The position numbers and the translations under genes are program-made. This document shows positions 16,386 to 25,552 of a stretch of DNA of 37,547 nucleotides, one piece after another. A model generated the notes under the pieces. It did not search any database. It saw only the letters and a list, made by a program, of their open reading frames with translations, and was not told the DNA's origin. Source of the stretch: an uncultured Alphaproteobacteria bacterium (GTDB taxonomy: Bacteria > Pseudomonadota > Alphaproteobacteria > Rhodobacterales > Rhodobacteraceae); contig CACIAQ010000016.1 in the NCBI GenBank assembly GCA_902584635.1, positions 1 through 37,547 on the forward strand, read 5' to 3'. How positions within the stretch are numbered: position 1 is the first letter of the stretch; each line of letters begins with the position of its first letter.

Positions 16386-17528
16386 TTAGGTAAGATGATC
16401 AATAATATCAAATTCCTGTGCTAGGCTTGCAATATCTTTAAGCCACTTGTCTACTACATTAGACTTACTTGAAGCCGCGCTAACGCCGTGGTCAGTGTCA
16501 TCATCGATTATTGCTCTAACTGCGAAGGAGACGGGATGCGATACAAGTCTTGCCATAGCTGTCCCTTGTGTATCACCCCATGCATCCATTTTGTAAGTTT
16601 TATGCCAAATAACGTGGTTGTCTTCTTCAGCCTTAAGATCTACGCACAAAATTACACGATCCAGTTCATTCTCAGCATAAGCGTTATCTCGCCAAAATTG
16701 TTCGGACATTTCGATTAATCGCTTTTCTCCAGCTTGCCCATGTAATGTCTCTATCTCTCTAAAAATATCTGCCCATGCCTTGGCCCATCCTTTTAGTCTT
16801 AAAGTGCCTCTCACGAACTGCTTGACTTTCCATTTTCTGTCAAAGGAGTATTGCTCCATAAAGGGTAATGAATCTCTGTTGGGATAGACTTCAAATTTTT
16901 CTGGATTATTTAGTGGTGCGTTGTAGGAAGTTATAGCATCCCATGGTCGGTTGGCCTCAAAATTTTCGAAATCTTTTATTGACCTTGAAGGGGATTTTAA
17001 AGCTTTCAATACACCAAGAGGCGACCAACTAAATTTATATTTAAATTCGTTTGGAACTTTGGGAACTCCCCCACAGTATGAAAGAAAAGAAATCTCGGTT
17101 TCGGAGTTTATAAGGTTTGATTTTTTGAACTCTTCAACAAGCTTGTGAGCCATCAGATGGTCTATCCCTGGATCTAAGCCTATCTCATTAACCAAAGAAA
17201 CTTCTGCTTTAAGTGCGTCATTATTAAGATTTCTCATCTCGGGCGAAATATAGGATGAACTCACAAAATGAGCTTTTTTAGAAATCGCTAATTTTGCAAG
17301 AGGAACATGCCAGTCTCCTGGAAGCATTGATACAATTATATCTCTAGGAGCTAACTTTTCCCCCAATGTGTTCATATCAAATTTGTTGATTTGTACTTGA
17401 ACGCCTTCTAGAGCTTTTCTTGCTTTGGTTACTGTCCGGTTCCAAACAATAACATCATTACCATCAAAAATAAGTTTTTTTAATCCTGGAATTGCTGATA
17501 ACCCTGTTCCGCACCAATGAATTGCCAT
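16386..17528 (-). CDS. saccharopine reductase/dehydrogenase (glutamate-forming type)
   Basis: A 380-residue protein related to yeast Lys9 and to the C-terminal half of the animal AASS protein. A Rossmann start (IHWCGTGLSAIPGLKKL) uses GxGxxxxP. Family signatures are SSSYISPEM (about 90-98) and VNEIGLDPGIDHLMAHKL (113-130), in the saccharopine-binding domain. The family interconverts saccharopine and 2-aminoadipate-6-semialdehyde plus glutamate with NAD(P). It starts one base after the lysine-forming saccharopine dehydrogenase stops, so the two enzymes are translationally coupled and together span both saccharopine steps. Related carboxynorspermidine dehydrogenases are an alternative, made unlikely by this partner. 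Confidence 0.85.
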   Translation of the reverse strand: MAIHWCGTGLSAIPGLKKLIFDGNDVIVWNRTVTKARKALEGVQVQINKFDMNTLGEKLAPRDIIVSMLPGDWHVPLAKLAISKKAHFVSSSYISPEMRNLNNDALKAEVSLVNEIGLDPGIDHLMAHKLVEEFKKSNLINSETEISFLSYCGGVPKVPNEFKYKFSWSPLGVLKALKSPSRSIKDFENFEANRPWDAITSYNAPLNNPEKFEVYPNRDSLPFMEQYSFDRKWKVKQFVRGTLRLKGWAKAWADIFREIETLHGQAGEKRLIEMSEQFWRDNAYAENELDRVILCVDLKAEEDNHVIWHKTYKMDAWGDTQGTAMARLVSHPVSFAVRAIIDDDTDHGVSAASSKSNVVDKWLKDIASLAQEFDIIDHLT

Positions 17529-17529
17529 T

Positions 17530-18582
17530 TTACACCTCTAATAGTTTTGATTTAAATATTTCTTTTGCTCTCTGCCAAACGACATTATTTTTTCCATTGA
17601 AATCCATTAAGTAGGGAAAAAGTTGTTCTGCAAAGTCAATTGAGCTTTCTTTTGGGAGAAGAGATGGCAAGTTGTCAATAGCCATAACATCCAACGGGGG
17701 ATGACTTGAAATATTTAAACCTGGCTTACGCCATGTGGTTGGAGCGCCATAAATGGGAATAGGGTTATAATCGCTATCAGGATCACACGCTATATCACCA
17801 ATTACAGTAAGCTTCCTTTGTGACTCAACATAATTTGGTTGAAAAAACACAGGAGTGTTTGGCGTCGCAACAACGCAATTGAACAAAATATTATGATTAA
17901 GAACTTCGTGGAAGGGGCCGCCAGCAACTGTTTCAGCTAAATCCCATTTTTTAATATTTAAAGACCATTCCGCGCAAAAATCACATACTCCTGTACCAAC
18001 CCGACCCAAAGAACCAATTATAATGGCAGATGGAAGAGTTTTTACCGAATTGATTTCGTTAGATATATCTCCTAATAATTTTGTTTTGTCATTAAAGGCA
18101 GATAAAGGGGGGCACCGTTCTTTTTTTAATTGGCTTATCCAAACCTTTAGCGTAACGTAAGCGCCTGCAAATCCAGCCCAGTAACCAAAGGCAGCAACTC
18201 TCTTTCCTGTCTCTTGCGTTAAATACTCAATATCATAGAGGGTTCCAGCACCGCTTTTAAATTTTTTCAATAATTTCTTGCCGGATACTTGGCCCTTGAA
18301 AGCATGTCCGAACATTATGTGCGAATGTTTCAACGGAGCATCATTATTTGGTAGTTCCTTAAGCCCAAATATAATTACATCTTCCGGTGCATTTTTCCAA
18401 GAGCCTGCAGAAACAATCTCGCATCCGGCATCTTTATAGTCTTTTGTTGAAATGATCCTCGTATCGCTTGCCTCAACTGATACTTTTATACCTTTCTTAA
18501 TTAATTGAGTGGCGCCTTGAGGAGTAAGACCAACCCGTTTTTCGTTTTCACGATGTTCTGCTCTTAGCCATAAATGTTTCAT
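17530..18582 (-). CDS. saccharopine dehydrogenase (L-lysine-forming type)
   Basis: A 350-residue monofunctional enzyme like yeast Lys1 and the LKR domain of AASS. It starts with the AlaDH/PNT-type block LRAEHRENEKRVGLTPQGA. Lys75 (GLKELP) and His93 (FGHAF) match the yeast acid-base residues Lys77 and His96. The C-terminal NAD domain includes IIIGSLGRVGTGVCDF. It interconverts lysine plus 2-oxoglutarate with saccharopine. With a glutarate-type CoA-transferase in front and the second saccharopine enzyme behind, the catabolic direction (lysine to aminoadipate to glutaryl-CoA) is more plausible than biosynthesis. ATG 18582 overlaps the CoA-transferase stop by four bases. Confidence 0.9.
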   Translation of the reverse strand: MKHLWLRAEHRENEKRVGLTPQGATQLIKKGIKVSVEASDTRIISTKDYKDAGCEIVSAGSWKNAPEDVIIFGLKELPNNDAPLKHSHIMFGHAFKGQVSGKKLLKKFKSGAGTLYDIEYLTQETGKRVAAFGYWAGFAGAYVTLKVWISQLKKERCPPLSAFNDKTKLLGDISNEINSVKTLPSAIIIGSLGRVGTGVCDFCAEWSLNIKKWDLAETVAGGPFHEVLNHNILFNCVVATPNTPVFFQPNYVESQRKLTVIGDIACDPDSDYNPIPIYGAPTTWRKPGLNISSHPPLDVMAIDNLPSLLPKESSIDFAEQLFPYLMDFNGKNNVVWQRAKEIFKSKLLEV

Positions 18583-19805
18583 TTGATTTCATTATTATCC
18601 TTTTTGGACATAATTTCATTCAATATTTCATCAGAGTGTTCTCCGCAAGATGGTGGATGGTGCCTGTAAGTTACAGGTGTTTCGCTAAATTTCACAGGGT
18701 TCCCAATTAATTCAACAAATCCTTTTTCAGAATTTTTATTCTGAATTTGAATTTTCATCTCACGTGCCGAAACCTGATTTGAGGCAAAAACTTCCGATAA
18801 CTTATTTATAGGACCTCCAGGGACCTTCATCTTTTCCATCATATCAACTAAATAGTCTTTCTTATGCTTTTTTAGTTCTCGTTTTAAGATTGGGATCAAC
18901 TGAGACCTGTTAGAGACACGCATAATATTTGTAGAATATTTATGGTTTTCACTTAAATCTGATCGATTGATAATGTCACAAAATTTCTTGAATTGTTGGT
19001 CATTCCCTATGGCTACGTTAAGGTGGCCATCATAGACTTCAAAGACTTGATAAGGCACGATATTAGCATGCTCGTTGCCAACGCGATCTGGATCTTTCTT
19101 TGAAAGAAGATAATTGGTTCCCATATTTACAAGAGAAGCTATTTGAGCATCTACCAAAGCTATATCAATGTTTTGCCCTAGCCCCGATTTCGCTCTATGA
19201 TTAAGGGCGGCAAGAATAGCAGTACACGCATAAAGTCCACATAAAAGATCTGCAACTGCAACGCCAACCTTAACGGGCTCTTCATTGGGACTTCCCGTTA
19301 TGCTCATTAACCCTCCATAACCTTGCGCAATCAAATCATATCCCGCTTTATGGGAATTGGGACCATTTTGCCCATATCCTGTAATGGAACAATAAATTAG
19401 CTTTGGAAAATCTTTAGAAAGCGACTGATAATCTAGACCAAACTTCTTAAGGCTTCCGACCTTAAAGTTTTCTATAAACACATCACAGTCTTTAAGAAGT
19501 GTCTTTATAATTTTTGTATTTTCCTTTTTTGATATATCAAGGCTAAGCGATCTTTTATTGCGGTTTGATGCCAAAAAATAGCCGCTTTCATTGGTATCCA
19601 GACCTTCTCTATCTTTCATAAAGGGAGGTCCCCAATTTCTTGTATCATCACCGCTTCCTGGTTTTTCTACTTTGATAACCTCCGCCCCATAGTCTCCCAT
19701 TAATTGGGTGCAAGTGGGTCCGGCAAGAATCCTAGACATATCTAAAACTTTGACACCCGTTAGAGGTCCGTTAACAGGGGGTTCCAAAATATTTTTTTTG
19801 TTCAC
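18579..19805 (-). CDS. class III (CaiB/BaiF) CoA-transferase, SUGCT/glutarate-type
   Basis: A 408-residue family III CoA-transferase. Blocks are VLDMSRILAGPTCTQLMGDY, EVIKVEKPGSGDDTRNWGPP, NRNKRSLSLDI, CSITGYGQNGP and GYDLIAQG with catalytic Asp157. The sequence closely follows the pattern of human SUGCT (glutarate CoA-transferase), including SIVPYQ-like NIVPYQVFEVYDG and the downstream GNDQQF. The proposed reaction is transfer of CoA to glutarate or a similar dicarboxylate. The start is GTG at 19805 with GGAG eight bases upstream. It is first in the three-gene saccharopine operon, which makes a lysine-derived glutarate substrate attractive. The substrate is inference; the family call is firm. 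Confidence 0.87.
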   Translation of the reverse strand: MNKKNILEPPVNGPLTGVKVLDMSRILAGPTCTQLMGDYGAEVIKVEKPGSGDDTRNWGPPFMKDREGLDTNESGYFLASNRNKRSLSLDISKKENTKIIKTLLKDCDVFIENFKVGSLKKFGLDYQSLSKDFPKLIYCSITGYGQNGPNSHKAGYDLIAQGYGGLMSITGSPNEEPVKVGVAVADLLCGLYACTAILAALNHRAKSGLGQNIDIALVDAQIASLVNMGTNYLLSKKDPDRVGNEHANIVPYQVFEVYDGHLNVAIGNDQQFKKFCDIINRSDLSENHKYSTNIMRVSNRSQLIPILKRELKKHKKDYLVDMMEKMKVPGGPINKLSEVFASNQVSAREMKIQIQNKNSEKGFVELIGNPVKFSETPVTYRHHPPSCGEHSDEILNEIMSKKDNNEIK

Positions 19806-19834
19806 GGCTATACTCCACTTAGGTTTGCGTGTAG

Positions 19835-19863
19835 AATATAGCTTAATGACAACTAGCTAACAA
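19835..19863 (-). promoter_or_regulatory. sigma70-type promoter of the lysine/CoA-transferase operon
   Basis: On the minus strand TTGTTA (plus-strand 19858-19863) and TATATT (19835-19840) are separated by 17 bp. The -10 ends 29 bp before the GTG start, giving a short leader. The 8-bp inverted repeat at 19845-19876 overlaps it. Confidence 0.5.
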
Positions 19864-19876
19864 AACTTTTGTCATT
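19845..19876. promoter_or_regulatory. inverted repeat AATGACAA-N16-TTGTCATT, candidate operator
   Basis: The arms at 19845-19852 and 19869-19876 are perfect complements. The left arm lies in the -10/-35 spacer of the putative minus-strand promoter and the right arm just beyond its -35. The position suggests a dimeric regulator controlling the saccharopine operon, and perhaps also the divergent cyclase gene. Confidence 0.45.
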
Positions 19877-19933
19877 TTTTGGGAAATAAAATAATGTTTT
19901 AGTGCGTTTTATGAACTTTAAGGAAGTAAAAAA

Positions 19934-21667
19934 GTGATCAAAGAGGATTTCAGTACGATAGTTAGAAAAGTTCGAATTTTTAGTGGAATTATACTTTTCG
20001 CCTATGTAATCATGCATTTATTAAATCACTCAGTTAATCTTTTTTCAATTGATGCAGCTGATGCCATAAGGATAAATTATTTTCGACCTATATGGCAAAA
20101 TCCTGTAGGACTTTTTCTGCTTTATGGGTCTCTTTTCGCACACCTAATACTAGGTTTTGCATCCATTTTAAATAGAAAATCATTTAAGATGAAAGGTAAG
20201 GACTGGATACAAATTGTATTTCCTGTTTTAGCATTGCTATTTTTAGCGCAGCACATTGCTATAAGTTTTATCATTACAAAAATTTTTGGGGGAGAGGAAA
20301 CATACTCACTATTTTTCGCAGCAATGAATACTGAAAAACCGAGTGACTTAATAATGGGAGCAATATTTTTCTCTTTGATGACAATTTTTATATGGGGTCA
20401 TGGTGTAATTGGCTTAGATGCCTATTTAAAACAACAAGCCGTACACCATAACCGTTTTACATTTTATTTGCGTTATCCAGTGCTTTTTCGTTTTGTTTAT
20501 TGGTTTGTACCAATTGCGGCAGTTTTAGGGTTTCTATCAGGTTTAAGAAATATGAGTTTTATTGCTCAAATCCAATCATTTGAATTGGATATTCCGGTCC
20601 CAAAATATCTTGGTTCGATTATTTTCAAGTATATTCCTCAAGAAGCGTTCCCAACTATCATGCAAGTAGAACCTCTAGTTATGAAATATTATCCTCTTTT
20701 TGTGCTTTTTGTAATTTTAGTGTGCATATTTAATGTTGTCAGAGCTCGATTTTTTGGAAGGATCATTGTTAGCTATCCAGGAGGAGAAACTGTGTCAATT
20801 CCTAAAGGCACTTCTATTTTAGAGGCTAGTCGTAAAGGAAAAATTCCACATCAAGCTATATGTGGAGGTAGAGGAAGGTGTACTACTTGCCGAATCAAGG
20901 TCACAGATTTTAGTGGAGAATTAACTGCTCCTAGTAATCATGAAATCAAAGCAATTGAGCGTGTAGGGCTTGATGACAATGTAAGGTTAGCTTGTCAATT
21001 AAAACCAACTAACAATATATCAGTTCAACCGTTACTAAATCCTGATAACACATTGGAAACTGTTAGGAGTGCACGTGCTCTTACCGGTAAAGAACAAGAA
21101 ACAGTAATACTTTTTGTTGACTTGAGGGATTTTACAAAGCTTTCCGAGAAAAAATTGCCCTATGATGTTGTATATATTCTAAACAAATATTATGCAGTCT
21201 GTGGCGAGATTATAGAGAAAAATGGTGGTCGATTGGACAAGTTTATTGGAGATGGGATAATGGCTATTTTTGATGCAAACTCAAAGACTGGTATTAATTC
21301 AAGAAATGCCGTAATATCAGCTAACGAGATTTCCAAAAGTATGAAAACACTTAACTCAGAATTGAAAACTGATTTTTCTGAAGATATGCGGTTCGGTATG
21401 GGTATTCATGCTGGAAGCATGATTGTAGGTATGATGGGTTATGGAAAAACTGTTACAGAGACAGCTGTTGGGGATAATGTCAATATCGCTGCGAGGTTAG
21501 AGGAGCTATCTAAGACTTACCGGTGCGAACTAGTAGTATCCAAGTACGTTGCTGATAAAGCAAAGGTTAATACAGTTAAACTTAAGCCAAAGTTAGTTGA
21601 TATTAGAGGCAGAAAAGAAGCGCTAGAGGTATTTACTTTTGAAAATGCTGCTGATATTTCAGTTTAG
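19934..21667 (+). CDS. CyaC-like membrane adenylate cyclase with [2Fe-2S] ferredoxin domain
   Basis: A 577-residue three-part protein. Residues about 10-270 form a hexahelical SDH-like membrane anchor with candidate heme ligands His28, His32, His70, His107 and His156. A plant-type [2Fe-2S] domain follows (Cys310, Cys316, Cys319, Cys354). The class III cyclase domain (about 388-577) has metal residues Asp396 and Asp440, adenine-selecting Lys436 and Thr510, and transition-state Asn517 and Arg521, so it should be active. The architecture matches Sinorhizobium meliloti CyaC, a quinone/redox-responsive diheme cyclase; a redox input is therefore likely. The start is GTG 19934 with AAGGAAG upstream. 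It is divergent from the lysine operon and 17-30 bp before the FAD oxidoreductase. Confidence 0.9.
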   Translation: MIKEDFSTIVRKVRIFSGIILFAYVIMHLLNHSVNLFSIDAADAIRINYFRPIWQNPVGLFLLYGSLFAHLILGFASILNRKSFKMKGKDWIQIVFPVLALLFLAQHIAISFIITKIFGGEETYSLFFAAMNTEKPSDLIMGAIFFSLMTIFIWGHGVIGLDAYLKQQAVHHNRFTFYLRYPVLFRFVYWFVPIAAVLGFLSGLRNMSFIAQIQSFELDIPVPKYLGSIIFKYIPQEAFPTIMQVEPLVMKYYPLFVLFVILVCIFNVVRARFFGRIIVSYPGGETVSIPKGTSILEASRKGKIPHQAICGGRGRCTTCRIKVTDFSGELTAPSNHEIKAIERVGLDDNVRLACQLKPTNNISVQPLLNPDNTLETVRSARALTGKEQETVILFVDLRDFTKLSEKKLPYDVVYILNKYYAVCGEIIEKNGGRLDKFIGDGIMAIFDANSKTGINSRNAVISANEISKSMKTLNSELKTDFSEDMRFGMGIHAGSMIVGMMGYGKTVTETAVGDNVNIAARLEELSKTYRCELVVSKYVADKAKVNTVKLKPKLVDIRGRKEALEVFTFENAADISV

Positions 21668-21696
21668 TTTTTCGAAACAAGTAATTGATTATTAAT

Positions 21697-22995
21697 ATGA
21701 ATAGCACATGGTATGATGATACGGTATATAGCGAATTTAAAGGAAAGCATGAGCTAAAAAACAACTGCACATGCGATGTTTTGATCGTAGGGGGCGGGCT
21801 AGCTGGTCTGAGTTTGTTGTATAACTTAAAAAAAAATAATGTCGATGCTGTCTTAATAGAAGAAAAACAGATTGGCAGTGGTGCATCTGGACGCAATGGC
21901 GGTTTTTGCCTTTCTGGGTGGGCACAAGATTATGAGGTGTTAATGAAGTGCCTATCTAAAGAGGAGGTTGTTAAATTGGAACAGATTGCAGCAACTGGCG
22001 TCCAATGGATGAAAAAAAAGTGTATGTCCAAAGGGTATGAGCATACAAATCTTCAACCAGGCGTTCTAAAATGTTTCTTATCAAATAATGTTGAAAAGGT
22101 TGAAAGAGATGTTTTTACTCAAAATCAGTTATTTTCGCAAAATGAGGAATTCATTTATAAGGGAAAACTTAACAAGTACGTATGCTCTGATAAATACTCT
22201 TGCGGTGTTTTAAGAAAAGATTCATTTCAATTCCATCCTTTAAATTTTATGAAGTCTCTTGCTCAGGATTGTATTACCTTGGGGGCCTCGATTTTCGAAA
22301 ATTGTAAGTTTGTTAACTATCAAAGAAATAGTGGAAAGATACACGCTAGTATTGCTTACAATAATGGAGTGTTTAATATGCAATCTGAAAAGATAGTATT
22401 TGCTACAGGTGGCTATGGTGGAAAAGAAATCAATGAGTTAAAAAACTATTGGTTACCCATAAAAACGTTCATTGGCGTAACAAAGCCAATGGGAGATGAA
22501 CTTCAGTCCGTACTAAAAAAACCATTGGGGTTCAGTGATAACCGCAGGGCGGGAAATTATTACCGTGTTTTGCCTGGGAATAGGCTTTCATGGGGAAGGG
22601 GCATATCAGCGGTGGCAAATTATAGTCGTTCAAGTTTAAAAAAGGTAATTTCCAAGGAAATAAGCTATTTTTTCCCTGAGTTAAAAAATATAGAGATAGA
22701 TTATGTCTGGTCTGGCAATATGGCCTATGCAAGTCATTATATGCCTTATGTTGGAGCGACAAGGATTGGACATGAAGATAAGAATGTGTTCACAATTATG
22801 GGATTTGGGGGCCATGGAATGAATACAGCGCCAGGTGCTGCTATGGTTCTTGCTGATTTTATGCTTGGGAAAGGTAACAACTATCAAGTTTTCAATAAAT
22901 TTAGTAGAAAATGGAATGGTGGTTTAATTGGTCCCTATATCGCTGAGTTAAAGTATAAATATTTGCAGATGAAAGATTATTTTGACTTCGCGTGA
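21697..22995 (+). CDS. FAD-dependent oxidoreductase, DAO/PuuB-like
   Basis: A 432-residue flavoprotein. I place the start at ATG 21697, although the frame extends to a TTG four codons earlier. The FAD site CDVLIVGGGLAGLSL has GGGLAG at 32-37, followed by Glu55-56 for the ribose and the DAO-family signature GSGASGRNGGF (60-70). The C-terminal FAD-contact region is IMGFGGHGMNTAPGAAMVLA. The GASGRNGGF subgroup contains gamma-glutamylputrescine oxidase and other amine/amino-acid oxidases, which produce an aldehyde or imine, NH3 and H2O2. The amine substrate is unknown. A nine-A run at 21828-21836 is in frame. It follows the cyclase by 29 bp and may be co-transcribed. Confidence 0.86.
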   Translation: MNSTWYDDTVYSEFKGKHELKNNCTCDVLIVGGGLAGLSLLYNLKKNNVDAVLIEEKQIGSGASGRNGGFCLSGWAQDYEVLMKCLSKEEVVKLEQIAATGVQWMKKKCMSKGYEHTNLQPGVLKCFLSNNVEKVERDVFTQNQLFSQNEEFIYKGKLNKYVCSDKYSCGVLRKDSFQFHPLNFMKSLAQDCITLGASIFENCKFVNYQRNSGKIHASIAYNNGVFNMQSEKIVFATGGYGGKEINELKNYWLPIKTFIGVTKPMGDELQSVLKKPLGFSDNRRAGNYYRVLPGNRLSWGRGISAVANYSRSSLKKVISKEISYFFPELKNIEIDYVWSGNMAYASHYMPYVGATRIGHEDKNVFTIMGFGGHGMNTAPGAAMVLADFMLGKGNNYQVFNKFSRKWNGGLIGPYIAELKYKYLQMKDYFDFA

Positions 22996-23049
22996 TTGAG
23001 AAGTAAAAGTTAATCGACAATTAAGTAATTTTTTATCTAAACTTAGGGA

Positions 23050-24222
23050 ATGAGAAACTCCAAAACACCAGAGTATGGTTTTTCAAACGAGGAATTTGAA
23101 ATTCGTCTTCAAAGAGCTCAAGAACTTTTATATGAAAATAAACTCGACGCTCTATTGATTACCATTCCATCAAACCTGAGGTATTTTACTGGTATTGATA
23201 CTAACTTCTGGGAGAGTCCTACCAGACCGTGGTTTTTAGTTGTACCGCTTTTTGGAAACCCCATAGCTATAATTCCAGAAATAGGTGAAAAGCTTTTCAA
23301 AAAAACATTTGTAAAAGAAATTCATACATGGCCATCTCCAAATCTCAAAGGAGATGACATTTCTCCGTTAAAATCTCTCTTGGAGTCTCTTCCAAGTCGG
23401 TTCGGTGCTATTGGTGCAGAATTAGGAAAGGAAATGAGCATCAGAATGCCGGCCATAGATTTTGACCTTCTCCAGGATAACTTTAAGTTTGACATTGTTG
23501 ATGGGGCCTCTTTGATTTGGGCACTTAGATCAGTTAAGACCTTAAATGAGATAAAAAAAATAGAGAATGTGGCACAAATTGTCAGTGAAGTTTTTTGTGT
23601 TTTACCGACGTTAATATCGGCTTCCGACAGTGAGCGTGATGTAGCAAAAAAGGTGACAAAAGAAATTTTAAAAGGAGGAGTGGATAGTATTCCTTACTTG
23701 CCTGTTGTATCAGGTAGAGGAGGGGTCTCGCAAATTATAGGAAATCCAACAGATAAATTGATTTCTTCAGGGGACTTCCTTTTCATAGATACGGGTGCTA
23801 CGTTTGATGGTTATTTTTGTGATTTCGATAGAAACTTTGCAATTGGAACAGCATCTGACGGACTCAAAAGAGCAAACGAAATTTTATGGCATGCAACAGA
23901 AGAGGGAATTAAAAATTTAGTACCAGGTGCGAAGACACAAAATGTATGGAAAAAAATAAACAAAAAAATTGAAGACTTTGGATTTTTGGTTAGAGGTGAA
24001 GGTAGATATGGTCATGGAGTTGGACTTCAATTGACTGAACCTCCATCAATCTCTTCTTTTGATAATGCTATTATTCAGGAAAATATGGTTCTCACTATCG
24101 AGCCATCGATAGAGTACAAACCTGGAAAAATTATAGTTCATGAAGAAAATGTTTTTGTTTCAAAGGATGGACCAATCTTATTAACTAAAAGGGCACCAAG
24201 AGAGTTACCAATAATAAGATAG
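23050..24222 (+). CDS. M24 family metallopeptidase (Xaa-Pro peptidase/creatinase-like)
   Basis: A 390-residue pita-bread-fold protein. The N-terminal creatinase-like domain covers about 1-160 (LDALLITIPSNLRYFTGID), then the catalytic domain. All five dinuclear metal ligands are present: Asp247 (FIDTGA), Asp258 (CDFDR), His322 (GHGVGLQLTEPP), Glu351 (TIEPSIEY) and Glu365 (VHEENVFV). The likely activity is cleavage of an Xaa-Pro dipeptide or a related amidine/amide; ectoine or proline-compound hydrolases also occur in this family. ATG 23050 lies 55 bp after the FAD oxidoreductase. Its stop is 2 bp from the convergent MFS gene stop. Confidence 0.88.
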   Translation: MRNSKTPEYGFSNEEFEIRLQRAQELLYENKLDALLITIPSNLRYFTGIDTNFWESPTRPWFLVVPLFGNPIAIIPEIGEKLFKKTFVKEIHTWPSPNLKGDDISPLKSLLESLPSRFGAIGAELGKEMSIRMPAIDFDLLQDNFKFDIVDGASLIWALRSVKTLNEIKKIENVAQIVSEVFCVLPTLISASDSERDVAKKVTKEILKGGVDSIPYLPVVSGRGGVSQIIGNPTDKLISSGDFLFIDTGATFDGYFCDFDRNFAIGTASDGLKRANEILWHATEEGIKNLVPGAKTQNVWKKINKKIEDFGFLVRGEGRYGHGVGLQLTEPPSISSFDNAIIQENMVLTIEPSIEYKPGKIIVHEENVFVSKDGPILLTKRAPRELPIIR

Positions 24223-24224
24223 TT

Positions 24225-25439
24225 TCAAGCTATTACTTCTCGCTTGGCCTTTATTCGTAAATGAAATTGCCACAGGATTAAAAGATTAACAGACCCCATT
24301 AACGAAGCAAACTGGAATGACCAAGTGTAATCGCCTTTTATATCAAAAAGTAACCCTCCAAAATAGCCGCCTAAGCCCATACCTACCCACCCAAAAAAAG
24401 AACCTAGGGCCATTGCTCTGCCAGCTAACTTTGCCGATACCATCATTCTAGCACAGACTAAAATTGCTGACATTACACCGGAATATGTAAAACCAAAAGC
24501 TGCAGCAAGAATAAATAAACCAACTTTTAAATCTATGTATGGGAAACCAAGAACCGTAATTGTTTGGCCGATAGACATTAGAATGTATGTGGGAAGAGCA
24601 CCAAAAATATCTCCAAGTTTACCACTAATTATCCGTCCAACTATTCCAAAGATCATTAGAACAAGGAAAACGCTCGCGGCAAAGTCCTCCGAGAATGAAG
24701 CGTCTGTAAGTAGGGGTATTAAATGAACAATAGGTACCGACATGCATATACAGCAAAAAATCACAGCACACGAAATCCAAGTAATAACTTCTTTTTCACT
24801 AAGTGGAAAATCCCTGAATTCATCTTTTATGGCAATACGAGCTCTTTCTCGCAATGGCGACTCCTTAATCAGGAAAGAAAAAGGAGCCATTATCAAAAGA
24901 TATATGTAGGACAGATACATATAAGCATCTTGCCACCCGTAAGCCTTGATTAGATATGTTGATAATAAAGGAATTAACCCTTGGCCAGCTGCCCCACCCG
25001 CCGCAGTTATTCCAATTGCTAAGCCAGGATTTTTCTTAAACCAAAAGCCAACGTTGGCATAAAGAGGAGAACCAACAACCGCGTTTCCAAAGGCGCCAAA
25101 ACAAAAATATAATGCGTAAAAATGAAGGATATTATTCTGTTTACTAAGAAAAAATAAGCAGGAGACCATAAAAAACGTAGCAAAAAAGCCAAAAATTCTT
25201 GTTCCATATTTATCGGCGACATAGCCCCAGATAATTCCAAAAAAAGCAGAGCCTAGAGAAGCGACTGTATATCCAAAAGCTGTATTCGCGCGTGTCCACC
25301 CAAATTCATTTGATAATGGCTTTAAGAAAACAGATATCGAACCCATTGTGCCAAATGATAGAGCGGTTAGAGTAAAGACAGAAATTACCATTACCCATCC
25401 ATAAAGGGGATCTCTAACTACACTACTTTTGTTGCTCAA
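24225..25439 (-). CDS. MFS transporter, monocarboxylate/OFA-like
   Basis: A 404-residue major facilitator with twelve predicted helices. RDPLYGWVMVISVFTLTALS starts helix 1. The helix 2-3 loop has the MFS motif WGYVADKYGTR, and the second-half counterpart is GRIISGKLGDIFG. The start is TTG 25439: AAAGGA lies about 7 bases upstream and the conserved YGW sits just inside, whereas the next ATG would cut into helix 1. Relatives carry monocarboxylates or oxalate/formate; the substrate is unknown. It is downstream of two SDRs and the homoserine-dehydrogenase-like gene, all on the minus strand, so it may import that pathway's substrate. Confidence 0.85.
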   Translation of the reverse strand: MSNKSSVVRDPLYGWVMVISVFTLTALSFGTMGSISVFLKPLSNEFGWTRANTAFGYTVASLGSAFFGIIWGYVADKYGTRIFGFFATFFMVSCLFFLSKQNNILHFYALYFCFGAFGNAVVGSPLYANVGFWFKKNPGLAIGITAAGGAAGQGLIPLLSTYLIKAYGWQDAYMYLSYIYLLIMAPFSFLIKESPLRERARIAIKDEFRDFPLSEKEVITWISCAVIFCCICMSVPIVHLIPLLTDASFSEDFAASVFLVLMIFGIVGRIISGKLGDIFGALPTYILMSIGQTITVLGFPYIDLKVGLFILAAAFGFTYSGVMSAILVCARMMVSAKLAGRAMALGSFFGWVGMGLGGYFGGLLFDIKGDYTWSFQFASLMGSVNLLILWQFHLRIKAKREVIA

Positions 25440-25552
25440 TTTTGATCCTTTAAAAAAACTTTTTCTGAAAAATAGAAAAAAAGACCCAAGACACTGGATG
25501 CCAAATACTAGGCAAGTTCTAGTAGTCGTATGCTAAGCGCTTAATGTAAAAG

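Noticed and set aside
25534-25543. TAAGCGCTTA palindrome between an SDR gene and the MFS gene
   Set aside because: Only 10 bp, with no T-tract after it and no clear promoter beside it.
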